A stretch of 64,000 bases of DNA from Antedon mediterranea (Eukaryota > Echinodermata > Crinoidea > Comatulida > Antedonidae), in assembly GCF_964355755.1 (NCBI RefSeq), contig NC_092672.1, positions 25,170,501-25,234,500 on the forward strand. The letters are read 5' to 3'. Below are positions 1 to 10,192 of this stretch, in pieces; position 1 is the stretch's first letter; each line of letters begins with the position of its first letter. The notes under the pieces were generated by a model. That model had not been told where the DNA came from and made no database searches. It saw only the letters and a list, made by a program, of their open reading frames with translations. The position numbers were made by a program, and so were the translations under genes.

Positions 1-327
1 TTCAAACATTGATTTTACCGAGATGGATGCACACAGTCTATTGAGTATACACATGCACATTGGCAACTGATCGAACGTTCGACGCAATAGTTTGGCGTGC
101 TCTTCGTCGAGTAGATAAAACGTTTTGTTCTTAAACTCTTCATTGACGGCCGTCATGCATGTTTTGCGTTTTTCAAACACATGTCGTGCATAGTCTTTTG
201 CGTCGAGGAACATGTTAGCGTCTCGAGTCTCTGAATCAATGGATGCTCTAATGCTGTCAACAGTCTTTTTGGTCACGTTACTATCGACCGTAGTCAGGGG
301 CATTACTTTCCCGCCCAGAAGATTCAT
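1..327 (-). CDS. Partial hypothetical protein, cut by the window edge
   Basis: An open frame runs on the minus strand from an ATG at 327 off the left edge of the window, giving 109 codons without a stop. The first residues read MNLLGGKVMPLTTVDSN. Later segments include an acidic/basic stretch and a Cys-rich MCMCILNRLC patch close to the edge. An in-frame stop lies upstream at about 364-366, so 327 is the first possible ATG. The remaining C-terminal part lies outside. I do not recognise the family. It points away from the gene that starts at 459, so 328-458 (which also holds a (CAG)n run) probably serves as a shared divergent promoter. Confidence 0.6.
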   Translation of the reverse strand, partial: MNLLGGKVMPLTTVDSNVTKKTVDSIRASIDSETRDANMFLDAKDYARHVFEKRKTCMTAVNEEFKNKTFYLLDEEHAKLLRRTFDQLPMCMCILNRLCASISVKSMFE

Positions 328-458
328 TTTGGCCAGAGGTGATGTGATTTCCACCGATTCGATTCACTTTCAAACAATTGACTACTTTGAGTATTCGTTG
401 CCGATAACCACACATTTCAGAAGCAGCAGCAGCAGCAGCAGCAGCAGCGGTCATAAAA

Positions 459-1121
459 ATGTTGATTGATGCTTGGAAAAGATTTACGGATAGTCTGCCT
501 AGTGGACTTGTCGAAAAGTCAAAGCCTATCTTGATAACGGACGACTTGTGGGGTGCAACGCTGACGGGTGACGGTCGAACAGAGATCGATCTCACGCAAT
601 TGTATGCCGTCACAAAATCGGCTGGAATTTCAATTAACGTATCCATGCCAAAAAGTACAAACAAGAAAATCAAATATATTTTATATATCGAACCTTCAAA
701 AGAAGAAGAAGAAGAAGAAGAAGACGATGACGACGATGAGGAGGAGGAGGAGGAGGAAGAGGAGGTGGTGATGGGTGTGAACGGTACTAAAGAATTAGAG
801 ATGGCCGAGTGTACGTACGAAACGCCAGAAACTATACATTATAAATTCTATGTTCACACTTCTTTCTGGTTACCAGCCATAATCTCAAAGTTACGTAAAA
901 AGTTTGGCGTCAACTTTCAAAAGTTGATTATTGCACCAAGATTAACGGAGAAAGGTATTGAGCTGTTTGTTGCAGTAAATGTGCGCGAACGACGAACGTC
1001 CTCCACCTCCTCCTCCTCGTCGTCCTTCTCCTCAGCACGACGAGTACGATCGAAATTGATGATTAAGATGATGATAATTGTGTTTGTGGCTGGAATCGGC
1101 TTCTTGAAATATCGAACATAG
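459..1121 (+). CDS. Tail-anchored hypothetical protein with acidic tract
   Basis: A 220-residue protein starting at the ATG at 459. The N-terminal part (about 1-75) and the middle (about 105-175) look folded. They are separated by a Glu/Asp-only tract (about 80-101) encoded by GAA/GAC/GAG trinucleotide repeats. A Ser-rich stretch (about 180-190) leads to an Arg-rich segment and a single C-terminal hydrophobic helix (about 200-215, IIVFVAGIGFL) with a few residues after it, the form of a tail-anchored membrane protein. Herpesviruses use such proteins in nuclear egress and tegument anchoring, but I see no diagnostic motif for either, so no function is assigned. Length variation in the acidic tract is likely. 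Confidence 0.7.
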   Translation: MLIDAWKRFTDSLPSGLVEKSKPILITDDLWGATLTGDGRTEIDLTQLYAVTKSAGISINVSMPKSTNKKIKYILYIEPSKEEEEEEEDDDDDEEEEEEEEEVVMGVNGTKELEMAECTYETPETIHYKFYVHTSFWLPAIISKLRKKFGVNFQKLIIAPRLTEKGIELFVAVNVRERRTSSTSSSSSSFSSARRVRSKLMIKMMIIVFVAGIGFLKYRT

Positions 1122-1202
1122 ACATGTATCGATTTTAAAAGCAAATAGACTCGAGAAGTAGACAAAAGAAAGGAAGTTGAAACTGTTTTTTTTTTTTTTT
1201 TT

Positions 1203-1736
1203 TTATTGATAAACTTTATTAGAAAGAAAGCAAGTCCACGCCAACCACAGAATAAACGTCATGGCAAGATCATCACGAACACCAGCCGTCTTTCCACTTA
1301 TCGTGATTTTACCGTCGGATTTTACGAGTCTTCTGAAGTTACACAGTTGATCCTGTAAAATGCTCATCTGTCCGTCATCGATGTCTTGTGCAAACACGAC
1401 TCGATCGTTCTCCAGCAACATTTGTGACAAATGTACCAGATTTCCTTTGTCTCTTGTCCAAATTCCGACACACCTACGCCCGTCCGTTCGACGTCTCTCC
1501 TTTTCGAAAGATATGTCTACTGACGTACCGGCAAAACGATCCGTTACTTGCTTTGCCATGCGAGCGGCGTGTGCGTGCGATGTATTACGTTCTACGTACA
1601 CACGAACTGGCATGAATGTCAACTGATTGTACGTAGCCAAGGTCCTGTTCACCGTGTCTATTATTAGTTGGGCGTGCATGTCCAGTAAAGAATCCATACG
1701 ATCCATATGTGCAACGTGGTGTTTCAAAGCAAGTAT
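1203..1736 (-). CDS. Terminase large subunit, exon 3 (C-terminal nuclease)
   Basis: Last exon of the split packaging terminase. It begins after a consensus 3' splice site (pyrimidine-rich, ending CGCAG at 1737) in phase 0, matching the phase of the exon 2 donor. It supplies residues about 422-598. The second nuclease acid sits in VRVYVERN (Glu about 470) and the third in the GVRDDLAM motif (Asp about 576/577), the usual positions for the RNase H-like nuclease of herpesvirus and tailed-phage terminases. The stop codon TAA at 1203-1205 lies inside an AATAAA poly(A) signal followed by a genomic A tract. A TTG at 1727 is not a needed start, because the exon continues upstream to the splice site. 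Confidence 0.85.
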   Translation of the reverse strand: MLALKHHVAHMDRMDSLLDMHAQLIIDTVNRTLATYNQLTFMPVRVYVERNTSHAHAARMAKQVTDRFAGTSVDISFEKERRRTDGRRCVGIWTRDKGNLVHLSQMLLENDRVVFAQDIDDGQMSILQDQLCNFRRLVKSDGKITISGKTAGVRDDLAMTFILWLAWTCFLSNKVYQ

Positions 1737-1845
1737 CTGCGTAGTAAAATAAAGGTTATTACGATTAATAAATGCTTTTCTTTTCTTTTTTTCGTCTCAA
1801 CGTATAGTAGGGAGAGAGAGAGAGAGTGAGAGAGAGAAACTGTAT

Positions 1846-1848
<3 letters not shown>

Positions 1849-1921
<73 letters not shown>
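1849..1921. repeat. (TA)n microsatellite
   Basis: A run of about 35 TA dinucleotides preceded by (GA)n. It lies in terminase intron 2, just upstream of the gene that starts at 1964. Read in frame it would give a spurious poly-Ile/Tyr N-terminal extension to that gene. Confidence 0.95.
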
Positions 1922-1927
<6 letters not shown>

Positions 1928-1963
1928 AAAAGAAAAGGAAAAAGAGAATCAATTGGTAGCGTA

Positions 1964-2857
1964 ATGTTGACGAATGCATTTCATCCCGTGTATTGCAATC
2001 TGGAATTTCTACAAGAACGACAAAGAATGTTTTTCGAATGGAAGAGCGCTATAGATAAGGCGGCTATAACGGACGAGATTAACGCATCCGCATTACCTAT
2101 TGTCGAAAAGATTGTGAGAACGTGTGGTAGAGAGACAGTGTTGTTGGTGGAAATGAATGATGCAACCGTACAAGATATGGTCGAACAACGACAAAAACAA
2201 TCGATTCTGGCTTACACAAGAACGGCAATGATGGCCGCCACGCAATTTGAATTGGGTCGACAACGAGAGATATCGCAATTGAACACGTTTCTCTTACAGG
2301 CAATAGAAATGTTCAATTTGACATTTTTACCAGATGTAGAACGTGAGTACAGAGCATCAACGCCAACCGATAAACATTGGATAATAGATAGCATTCGCAA
2401 TATCATCGTACAGCTGTTGACCAACACGTACGATCAACCAATGTGGCATTCCGTCGGATGCGGATCACCGTTGGCCGTGGCCGTTGCAACGATTCGAAAT
2501 CGAGTACAGAATACCAGTTGTTGTGGTGGTCTGTCTACGATTCGGGCCGGGCTCCCAGGGCACGCTACGTACGCGCTTCGAAGAATTATGGAGAGAAGAG
2601 GCGCCGCGTGCAAAATACCATCCGTTCGACTTACCTGCCTAACGTCCGACGTCGTTAACACACCGGCAACCAATCCAATGCCGGACACGTCCGACGGAGT
2701 TGGATCGACGGCAATCAACAGACCCGATGAGAAGCCAGATCTTGTAGTGGATCTTCTTTCGTCTGAAAACAGTTTGGTTAGCAATTTACCGGAAAAAAGT
2801 CGTTCGGCGAGTGAAGACGGTGAACAGACGGGAATGCCCATACACTCTAGTTCATAG
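1964..2857 (+). CDS. Hypothetical protein nested in terminase intron 2
   Basis: A protein of about 297 residues. I choose ATG 1964 (MLTNAFHPVYCNLEF) because the longer frame from 1826 is only microsatellite translation (Ile-Tyr repeats, then Lys/Arg). Residues 1-200 look like a genuine helical fold, with aromatic and Cys residues (CCGG near 190). The last 70 residues are Ser/Pro/Glu-rich and probably disordered. From 2635 onward the frame runs antisense to terminase exon 2, so the same DNA appears to encode both the nuclease start and this tail. I do not recognise the family. It could end earlier by splicing; no clear donor was seen. Confidence 0.55.
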   Translation: MLTNAFHPVYCNLEFLQERQRMFFEWKSAIDKAAITDEINASALPIVEKIVRTCGRETVLLVEMNDATVQDMVEQRQKQSILAYTRTAMMAATQFELGRQREISQLNTFLLQAIEMFNLTFLPDVEREYRASTPTDKHWIIDSIRNIIVQLLTNTYDQPMWHSVGCGSPLAVAVATIRNRVQNTSCCGGLSTIRAGLPGHATYALRRIMERRGAACKIPSVRLTCLTSDVVNTPATNPMPDTSDGVGSTAINRPDEKPDLVVDLLSSENSLVSNLPEKSRSASEDGEQTGMPIHSSS

Positions 2858-3201
2858 CTTCCGGTGGCTATGAGGTTCATCATCTGCTGAACGACATTAC
2901 CGTCGTTTCCATCAATGTGTTCCGGTACCAAATGTCGCCTGTGAGCGCACACTGTTCGCGTTCCTTTCTCGAAGCACGCATCGCACAGGTACGACTGAGT
3001 AATGTATTTAACCAGTGCACGTCCATCGTGTTTAATATTCACAAACTCTTGCGACCAGTGATCACTCGAAGTCATCGACGATGTTAAAAGAACCGACACG
3101 TTCTTAGGTTGAAAGATTGGCAGAGTTGATAGCATAGCCGTTTGCTTTATCCACGGATACTCGTCCATCCATCCCATATCACAACCGGTTCCTCTTGAAG
3201 C
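2635..3201 (-). CDS. Terminase large subunit, exon 2 (Walker B to first nuclease acid)
   Basis: Middle exon of the terminase, 189 codons, phase 0 at both ends. The acceptor is TTTTGTTTTCAG (ending at 3202) and the donor is CAG|GTAAGT (2629-2634). It carries the Walker B segment GWMDEYPW (Asp/Glu about 245/246), then the coupling-type motif SVLLTSSMTS, then a Cys/His-rich patch (CDACF...CAHRRH) that may bind zinc. The start of the RNase H-like nuclease follows, with LLIAVDPTPSDVSG (first catalytic Asp about 398). The order and spacing match herpesvirus terminase ATPase/nuclease subunits. Translating the frame past the donor gives a non-conserved tail, which supports splicing at this site. Confidence 0.85.
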
Positions 3202-3219
3202 CTGAAAACAAAAATAAAG

Positions 3220-4116
3220 ATGACAACAGCTGCTCTGAACGCGTATCTACAAGCAAATCGTTTCGACATATATCACGTGGACGAACTTCACGAATGTGTA
3301 CCGAATAGATGTACGTTCGTGCAACCCATGCAAGACGGTGAGAATTTCGTGTGCATGTCGTCGCTACGCACGCACACCTGTACATTGTCGGCAGACTGCG
3401 TCATGGAAAATTTAGATCACAACACTCGAAGATGCGCATTGACTGGTAAAGAATTCTATACAGACGAATATGAACCGATTGTCGTTGGACTCGATACGCC
3501 GCTATACGACAACATGCAAGAGGTTAGAAAGACGACAACGACGCGAAATAAACACGATAAAATGTTTCGTTTCGGCACAACCGTACGTCAGGTTCTGGAA
3601 CGATTGTACGATCGAAAGAAACGATGCAAGTACAACAACGTAAATTTCTTTGAACACAAGGCCTGTGAAATGATTTTGGAGAACATGGGCAAACAGAACA
3701 TCGTGTCCGTAATCAGATACACCTTTCTAAAACACGTATCAGCAAACAGATTACCGGATACAGCGCTTCCAGAGGAAAACATGCTGGACGACGTGGTAGA
3801 CTTTATTTTTGACGTTATGTCTGTGTTTATGTACTACTCGACGTTACAATATTCCAAGAAAGACTTTCTACTCAGCAACGGTCACGAAACGGTCGTGTAC
3901 TTACTAAAGAGCACGTTGAATGGTATTCGTTCGGCGGAAAGCGTCATTCTAAAACCACGCTTTCCTCAACTGAAACCCATGCCAGGTGATCGGTTGATGT
4001 TTCCGATATTTCAGGTGTCGACCTCTCAACTGACAGCGTGCTCGAGGTTGTTACAGAGCATGGCGAATGAAAAGATTTGTCGTTATCATTTGGCAAAATT
4101 AAATCGAGAATCTTAG
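3220..4116 (+). CDS. UL92-like zinc-binding protein (candidate late-gene regulator)
   Basis: A 298-residue protein starting 18 bases from terminase exon 2, on the opposite strand, inside intron 1. The N-terminal third has a Cys/His cluster: HECVPNRC, then CMSSLRTHTC, then a further Cys, then CALTGKEF (about residues 26-86). The herpesvirus UL92 family is described as having six conserved N-terminal Cys/His residues, and a Cys-x-x-Thr-Gly-like ending fits my recollection of it. In cytomegalovirus the UL92 gene also lies inside the terminase intron, opposite strand, near exon 2. UL92 proteins are part of the late-transcription pre-initiation complex of beta- and gammaherpesviruses. The rest (about 100-298) is mainly helical. 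The UL92 link is inference from motif and position. Confidence 0.5.
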   Translation: MTTAALNAYLQANRFDIYHVDELHECVPNRCTFVQPMQDGENFVCMSSLRTHTCTLSADCVMENLDHNTRRCALTGKEFYTDEYEPIVVGLDTPLYDNMQEVRKTTTTRNKHDKMFRFGTTVRQVLERLYDRKKRCKYNNVNFFEHKACEMILENMGKQNIVSVIRYTFLKHVSANRLPDTALPEENMLDDVVDFIFDVMSVFMYYSTLQYSKKDFLLSNGHETVVYLLKSTLNGIRSAESVILKPRFPQLKPMPGDRLMFPIFQVSTSQLTACSRLLQSMANEKICRYHLAKLNRES

Positions 4117-4390
4117 TACGTTTTCGTTTGTGTTTTTTCTTCTTGATTACGTTTTCTTTCTTCAACAACGATTTTGATGATGATGATGATTGTGTCGTTG
4201 TTGTTGTTGTTGTTGTTGGTGGTGGTGTTGATGATGATGAATTTACAGTTGATGTGGTCATGTACCAGAAATTACGTTGAATTAGTTCATCGGCCGATCG
4301 ACGCCATGACATTTTCTCGTTCTTCTTCTTCTTCTTCTTCTTCTTCTTCACACGACGTACGTATATGCGCAACATGTCATTAATGACATA

Positions 4391-7300
4391 ATGGTAAATT
4401 CGAAGACAATCATCATCATCATCATGTATACATCATCACAGACCGAAACGTTGATGGACACGACGGCTGTTAGACAGAGGCCGACAAAGAGAAAAGGACG
4501 GGACGATAATAAAGAGGTTGGCAAACAGTCGAAAAAAATGACGCCGTATCTTGGACGAGTTCTCGACGAACTCGCAGACCCGACGCTCACAACAACGACG
4601 CTCATGAGAATGGTATCGACTGCTTACAGATCCGGCTACCCTCCAGATGGATCCATGCTGGGTCTAAAAGCGCAGCTACTTCGAATGGACGGCTTTTCAA
4701 AACAGTTTTCAAACGCGTTCGTTTCTGGTCGCATAGTTGTTGTCGACGCAAAGAATCTTAAAAGCTTGTACGAAAGTCTGTGTGAAATAATCAAAATGAT
4801 TGAAATCATCACAGAAATCAACAAACATGCTGACATGAAAGAGAGAACGCGTAAATTGTGCGACAGTTTGTTTCTCGGCGGTAGCTTTCTAAATTCGAAA
4901 CAAGTTCGGGTCTCAATCGTCATCAAAGACGGTAATCTAATACAACAAAAGATACACTTTGCAAAACATCTCAAGACAATGACTGCCGTTCCAGGTATAC
5001 ATTCACAGTCGCCTGTAATAGGCGGTGGCGGCGCAGGAAAAGAGAAATCGTTTCTACAGCTAGGAAAGTTTCAGGCCGGCAATAGACTGACAATGAAAGA
5101 TTTTTTTCTGAAACACTACACATCTACGCAAGGTAACAATTCCAGCGATCGTGATGCTCTCTTCAACGAAACCGGATTAAGTAAAGACGATTTCGAGAGA
5201 TTGTTGAAAGCGTGTACGCACATTCAAAACGTGGAAATTGGAACCACGTTTCGATTGATGAAATACGTGTGCGCGCTGTTCGACAAAAGACCGAATCTGT
5301 ACATGATTTTCGCTTGCCTCGTACTACATCGCATAGTTCATCACATCGGCGATGCTACACTGCTCGCCAGAGCCGACATGTGGAATCTCGTGTTGGGACA
5401 GAGTGAAGAGATCACAAACAGTTGGAACTTTGAAAGAATCGACGCGGAAATCACGGCAGCTGAGAGTAAATGGAACGCGGCACATGCTCCGTGGTTGACC
5501 GTTGACTCGGCGGAACGTCCCACCGTCGAATGGATCAGAAAGTTGGCAAAAAAGATACAAGAGGACTTTGCGCCATACGAAAGAAATGCTTTGGACATTG
5601 ACTTTGACCATTTGTTTGGTGCGCTCGTGTCGTACATTAAAAAACACGAATTTCTCAAGATTCGTCTAAGAGATCATGCACTCGTTACTGGAACGATCGA
5701 CGAACTTAAACCGTTTCAATGTGAACGACCTCCGTTCGGAACGCCCACTGCACAAGATGACATGCCATGGAGAGACTGTTGCCATTACGAGGCGAACGTA
5801 TGTGCTATTCTACTCAACGCTCTTTGCAATATACCGGTTAGATCTCCTGAATCAACGCGCAAGATTTCACTCGACACGGCCACCGAAGGCATGGCAATGG
5901 TCGAACAAAGTCGGTTCGAAATAACGCAACTCAGTTACCAACATCTGCTAAGTTTGGAGGCTAAAGCGCGTGAACGTGCCGCCAACATCACTACTACCGA
6001 TTCTGAATCTCGTATGCCGGTGATGAACACAGAATCTGCTGATAATATGTCGGTGGTGCAGCAGCAGGTGAACACCGAAACTGTTGACGACGAGGCGCGT
6101 ACTACAAACGCATCAGATACGCTTTCTGTTCTCGAACCTCTGGTCATCATGGAAGGTATGCCGGCAAATACCACCCAAGACACACTACTTTCTGTGCTTG
6201 AATCTGGTACGACGCCGGCGGTGATGAACACCGAAACTGCTGACGCGCTTACTACTCACACCGATGATGCAATTTCTGTGCTCGAATCTATTGACATAGC
6301 AAGCATGCCGGCAAACACCACCCAAGACACACTTTCTGTGCTTGAATCGGGTACGACGCCGGCGGTGATGAACACCGAAACGCGTACACACACCGATGAT
6401 ACAATTTCTGTGCTCGAATCTATTGCCATAGCAAGCATGCCGGTGAACACCGCAATTGTACACGAAGAAGAAGAAGAAGAAGAAAAAGAAGGTGACGGTG
6501 ATGATGATTTACCTAGCATCGGTCAACTGCTCGCTCCTTACGTGAACACGGCCAACAGCATCTTACCTTCAACAAACGACGATTTGCCCATCTTGGACGA
6601 AGACACCGTTCAAAGATTGCGTGAAATCTCGGACGATGTGAACGCTCACAATAGTACAATGCACGTAAAACTCTACGATATTGAAGATTGGATATCATCT
6701 CAGCCCGATTCTAATGCCGAATCCCAATCGCAGATTGAAGTCATGCAATGGACAAAGGCAAAAGCCGAAGAAGAACGACGGACGGCTTTGAACACGCTCG
6801 AGACTCAACGAGTAGAACACGAAGAGTTCAAGAAGACCATGGCCACCAGGAATGCAGAGTCGACGAGAGAAAATGAAAAAAAGACGCGAGTGAGCGACGC
6901 AAAAATTAAAGAGTTGGAAACGAAACTGGACAAGACCGAAGGCGAACTGCGAAACAGTAAACGTTTGGTGGACGAAATGAAGCAACAACTTCACGACACC
7001 GAAATGCAAAATGTCGACGAGTCAGACACTCTAAAAGCCTTGCTTAACAAAAAGACGGACGAAGCACGTGCACATGAATTGATTTTGAAGCGCAAGCAAT
7101 CCGAATTGATATCGTCAAAAGAACACGTTGACGAGCAGACGAGTCGTCGCATCGAAGCGCTCACAAACGAAGTTGGTGAATTGCGCGTGCTGAACAGAAG
7201 ATTGGACACGGCCAACACGCTTTCGGAGACAACGTACAGGCAGCGAATTCAACAGTTGGAAACTGATTTGCAAACGTACGAAGAAAAGAGCAGATTGTAT

Positions 7301-9439
7301 CAGTCGAGCGTACAAAAAAATGAACAGTTGATGAGCCGACATGTTGACGATTTGGCATCGCAACTTGATGCCGAAAAAATAAACTCTGCTTCGTTAAAAC
7401 ATGATGCAGAGAACATGTTAAAATCTCGAGAGCAGGCGTATTTGACCGATCTGAGAAAATTGAACAATGAGCTGCAAAACGAGAAGAAAAACGTACAGAA
7501 ACTCGGTCGTGACTTGCAACAGACCACCGATTCGGCGCATCTGCAAAGAGAACAACTCAACAATAAACTGATGAACGCAAACACGACGTTCACCATCAAG
7601 CTGGACGAAATGAGAAGGGAGATTGAAGAACAGGACAAGAGGCAAAACTCGGTTCAACACGAAAAGAATCTAGATGCGGTTCAACACGAAAAGAATCTAG
7701 ATGATTTGAAACAAACTCTTGTCGAGACCGAACAGAAGGTAGCGCAACTGAAACGAGATGGCGACGAAAAAATAGATGAATGGAAGAAACGTGTTGAAGA
7801 AGTGAAGATGGAGCGTGACAAAGCAGCTCAACATCGTGTCCTGTTGGAAAGACAGGTTCGAGAGTTGACGAGCAAAGCTGCAGAGGACAATTTCACTCGA
7901 AAACGTTTAGAAGAGCGACTGAAAAAGTCAATCGAGACACACGCCGAGTACGTGTCGGAAGCTAAACAGAGCACGAAGAAAGAGACTGAAAAGAAGATGC
8001 TCGACATGTTGACACAGGCCGAGAAACAGCACACGCGGGAACGTGACGAGGAACGTGATCGACTCGAAAAACAACTGAAATCTGAAGTAACTAAACTAGG
8101 ACAAAAACACGACGCAGAGATGAAACGTGTCGCGAAAGAACACAGCACTGCTATACAGCGACAGTTGACGTCGGCAGCGAACGCGTCGAGCAATCACAAA
8201 ACAGAATTGAAGTCGACAATACGTGATCTAGAAGAAGCGCGAAAAGCTCGTGACTCGTTGTGTACGCAAAACGCTAAACTTCAAGAGAAGTTTACTGCCA
8301 AGGAAAAAAGTTTAGCTGAAACACATCGGTTATCCGACGACAAGAATACAGAAATATCCTCTCTTGCCGCTCAGGTAATTATTTTAAAAAATCACAGCTT
8401 GACTGCACAAAAGCGCATCGAAAGTCTCGAAAAGGAATTGGAACATTCGCAGCGAAAAGTATCCGAATCCTATCTGAAACTGTCTGAATTCATAAAGAAT
8501 CAAAGCGACGGAGGCGGTGGAGGAGGAGGAGATGGTGGATCTGATGTGTTACATGAAAGAATGAAAGATATCGAAGCGTCATTGGAGCAAGAAAAGCGCC
8601 AAAATCTATATAAAGATGGACAGATTGCACATTTGAAGTCTGATGTTAAATTTTTAACTAGTAAAGTTGAAACTGCAAACAGCGAACGAGAACGACAGGT
8701 TGCAAACTTACAACGGAAACTTTTCAATAAAAAACGTACGTCGCATTCGTTATATACGTTACATCATGATGAAGATGAAGAGGATAAAGTGGAGGAGGAA
8801 GAGATATACGATGAAGCTGAGTACAATCATGACTATTACGGTGATGAACATGATGATGATAATGAGCATAATGGTGGCAATGAGGATGATGATGAATACA
8901 AAATACAATTTGTTGTCGATTACAGTCCAAGTAATACGTCCTATCATCAGTTATTCGGAACCGGAGAGTTTACTTTCAACGAAGTGATTAATCAAGCAAG
9001 ACATTACATCAATTCCACCGATGATGAAGATGTATCAACAGTAGAAGCAGCAGCAAAATTGACCGACAGATGTGGCTCGACATATTTTGCGCCTATGGTC
9101 GTACGCAAAGGCAATGTAACCGAAGGCGATAGAACTGTAATGAAAGTGATTTCGTTCATGGGAAAAATACCGGGCGTGACATTGGTAAAACCGAGTCAAA
9201 GTAGCGTTCCCATTTGTTTTCTTGCGTCAGACAATTCGTGCAAGTATCGCCGTAGAGGTGATGCACGATACGTAATTTTTGGCAAGGATATGCGTATAGA
9301 TTGGTCGGAGAAAGATTGGTATGTACAATTGGTCGGACGTATTCTCGAAAACAATCTTAGACACAATCCAAAGGTAATCACTGCAGCACCATGTTTGACC
9401 CAACAGACGATCCAGTTACCAGCTCCGATAACTTTCTAA
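4391..9439 (+). CDS. Large coiled-coil protein, 1682 residues
   Basis: The longest gene in the window, nested in terminase intron 1. Parts in order: a basic N-terminus (TKRKGRDD near 30); a globular region to about residue 560; an imperfect tandem repeat (about 590-685) built from SVLES, TTPAVMNTET and ASMPANT elements; a poly-Glu run near 690; a very long heptad-type coiled coil (about 770-1440, rich in Glu/Lys/Gln/Leu) broken by a Gly-rich loop near 1373; an Asp/Glu/His low-complexity stretch (about 1455-1500); and a globular C-terminal domain of about 180 residues. The form suits a tegument or scaffold protein, but no family motif is recognised. ATG 4391 is the first; Met codons at residues 12 and 22 are alternatives. 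The frame is intact over 5 kb. Confidence 0.85.
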   Translation: MVNSKTIIIIIMYTSSQTETLMDTTAVRQRPTKRKGRDDNKEVGKQSKKMTPYLGRVLDELADPTLTTTTLMRMVSTAYRSGYPPDGSMLGLKAQLLRMDGFSKQFSNAFVSGRIVVVDAKNLKSLYESLCEIIKMIEIITEINKHADMKERTRKLCDSLFLGGSFLNSKQVRVSIVIKDGNLIQQKIHFAKHLKTMTAVPGIHSQSPVIGGGGAGKEKSFLQLGKFQAGNRLTMKDFFLKHYTSTQGNNSSDRDALFNETGLSKDDFERLLKACTHIQNVEIGTTFRLMKYVCALFDKRPNLYMIFACLVLHRIVHHIGDATLLARADMWNLVLGQSEEITNSWNFERIDAEITAAESKWNAAHAPWLTVDSAERPTVEWIRKLAKKIQEDFAPYERNALDIDFDHLFGALVSYIKKHEFLKIRLRDHALVTGTIDELKPFQCERPPFGTPTAQDDMPWRDCCHYEANVCAILLNALCNIPVRSPESTRKISLDTATEGMAMVEQSRFEITQLSYQHLLSLEAKARERAANITTTDSESRMPVMNTESADNMSVVQQQVNTETVDDEARTTNASDTLSVLEPLVIMEGMPANTTQDTLLSVLESGTTPAVMNTETADALTTHTDDAISVLESIDIASMPANTTQDTLSVLESGTTPAVMNTETRTHTDDTISVLESIAIASMPVNTAIVHEEEEEEEKEGDGDDDLPSIGQLLAPYVNTANSILPSTNDDLPILDEDTVQRLREISDDVNAHNSTMHVKLYDIEDWISSQPDSNAESQSQIEVMQWTKAKAEEERRTALNTLETQRVEHEEFKKTMATRNAESTRENEKKTRVSDAKIKELETKLDKTEGELRNSKRLVDEMKQQLHDTEMQNVDESDTLKALLNKKTDEARAHELILKRKQSELISSKEHVDEQTSRRIEALTNEVGELRVLNRRLDTANTLSETTYRQRIQQLETDLQTYEEKSRLYQSSVQKNEQLMSRHVDDLASQLDAEKINSASLKHDAENMLKSREQAYLTDLRKLNNELQNEKKNVQKLGRDLQQTTDSAHLQREQLNNKLMNANTTFTIKLDEMRREIEEQDKRQNSVQHEKNLDAVQHEKNLDDLKQTLVETEQKVAQLKRDGDEKIDEWKKRVEEVKMERDKAAQHRVLLERQVRELTSKAAEDNFTRKRLEERLKKSIETHAEYVSEAKQSTKKETEKKMLDMLTQAEKQHTRERDEERDRLEKQLKSEVTKLGQKHDAEMKRVAKEHSTAIQRQLTSAANASSNHKTELKSTIRDLEEARKARDSLCTQNAKLQEKFTAKEKSLAETHRLSDDKNTEISSLAAQVIILKNHSLTAQKRIESLEKELEHSQRKVSESYLKLSEFIKNQSDGGGGGGGDGGSDVLHERMKDIEASLEQEKRQNLYKDGQIAHLKSDVKFLTSKVETANSERERQVANLQRKLFNKKRTSHSLYTLHHDEDEEDKVEEEEIYDEAEYNHDYYGDEHDDDNEHNGGNEDDDEYKIQFVVDYSPSNTSYHQLFGTGEFTFNEVINQARHYINSTDDEDVSTVEAAAKLTDRCGSTYFAPMVVRKGNVTEGDRTVMKVISFMGKIPGVTLVKPSQSSVPICFLASDNSCKYRRRGDARYVIFGKDMRIDWSEKDWYVQLVGRILENNLRHNPKVITAAPCLTQQTIQLPAPITF

Positions 9440-9549
9440 TCCTAATCAATCTTCTCTTGACCAATCTAATAGCGAATACTCGTCGACATGAGCAGAAGAA
9501 GGAGAAGAAGGAAGAGGAGAGACAACTGATTACCTCCATATTTTAGATT

Positions 9550-10145
9550 ATGTCGTTTGATTTATGGAAAAGTTTAGAGTCACGCGTTGAACGTAGATGG
9601 ATAGAATGGTCTCATCATCATCATCATCATCATCACGACGACGACGACGAGGAAGAAGAAGAAGAAGACAACGCTTACTTGAAAGAATTGTTGAAGGAAT
9701 TCAAAGGAAATTTGGAGAGTATATGTACCAAAAAAGGCGATGAACAAGATGTTCTCTATTACGCACGATGCATTGCGCTCATCGAACGTCTCTTGTTCGA
9801 CACAACCACGATAACGTCCGAGTGTTGTACAATGGCCGACATGGACAGTATATTGAAACGCAATGTTCTCTTTGCCTGGACCAATGTGCACTCTTTCAAA
9901 ATTCTCGAAAGATTATCAACAATTTGGAGATTTGTGACTGTAATGGGAACCGTACCGGCAATGCCGATCGGATGCTGTCCCATTGTCGGCTACAAATGTT
10001 TTTGGTGTAGAATTAAAGATGAAAACCTTACAGATGAGTGTCATCATCTTGTCACTACCGTATTCAGCGAAACAACAGAACAAACAGCAAAAAAAGAAGA
10101 GACATCACTCGTTGTATTTCCACTTCCAGCATCATCATCACCGCC

Positions 10146-10192
<47 letters not shown>

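Noticed and set aside
212-469. Plus-strand 85-codon frame ending in poly-Ser
   Set aside because: Antisense to the better-supported partial minus-strand gene (1-327), and its end is a CAG repeat translation that overlaps the start of the 459 gene.
1826-1963. N-terminal extension of the 1964 gene
   Set aside because: It is translation of (TA)n and a purine run. The first ATG after the microsatellite gives a normal protein start.
3944-4375. Minus-strand frame with poly-Lys, poly-Thr and poly-Ser
   Set aside because: Mostly trinucleotide-repeat translation, overlapping the 3' end of the UL92-like gene. A short real gene from about 4312 cannot be excluded, but nothing supports it.
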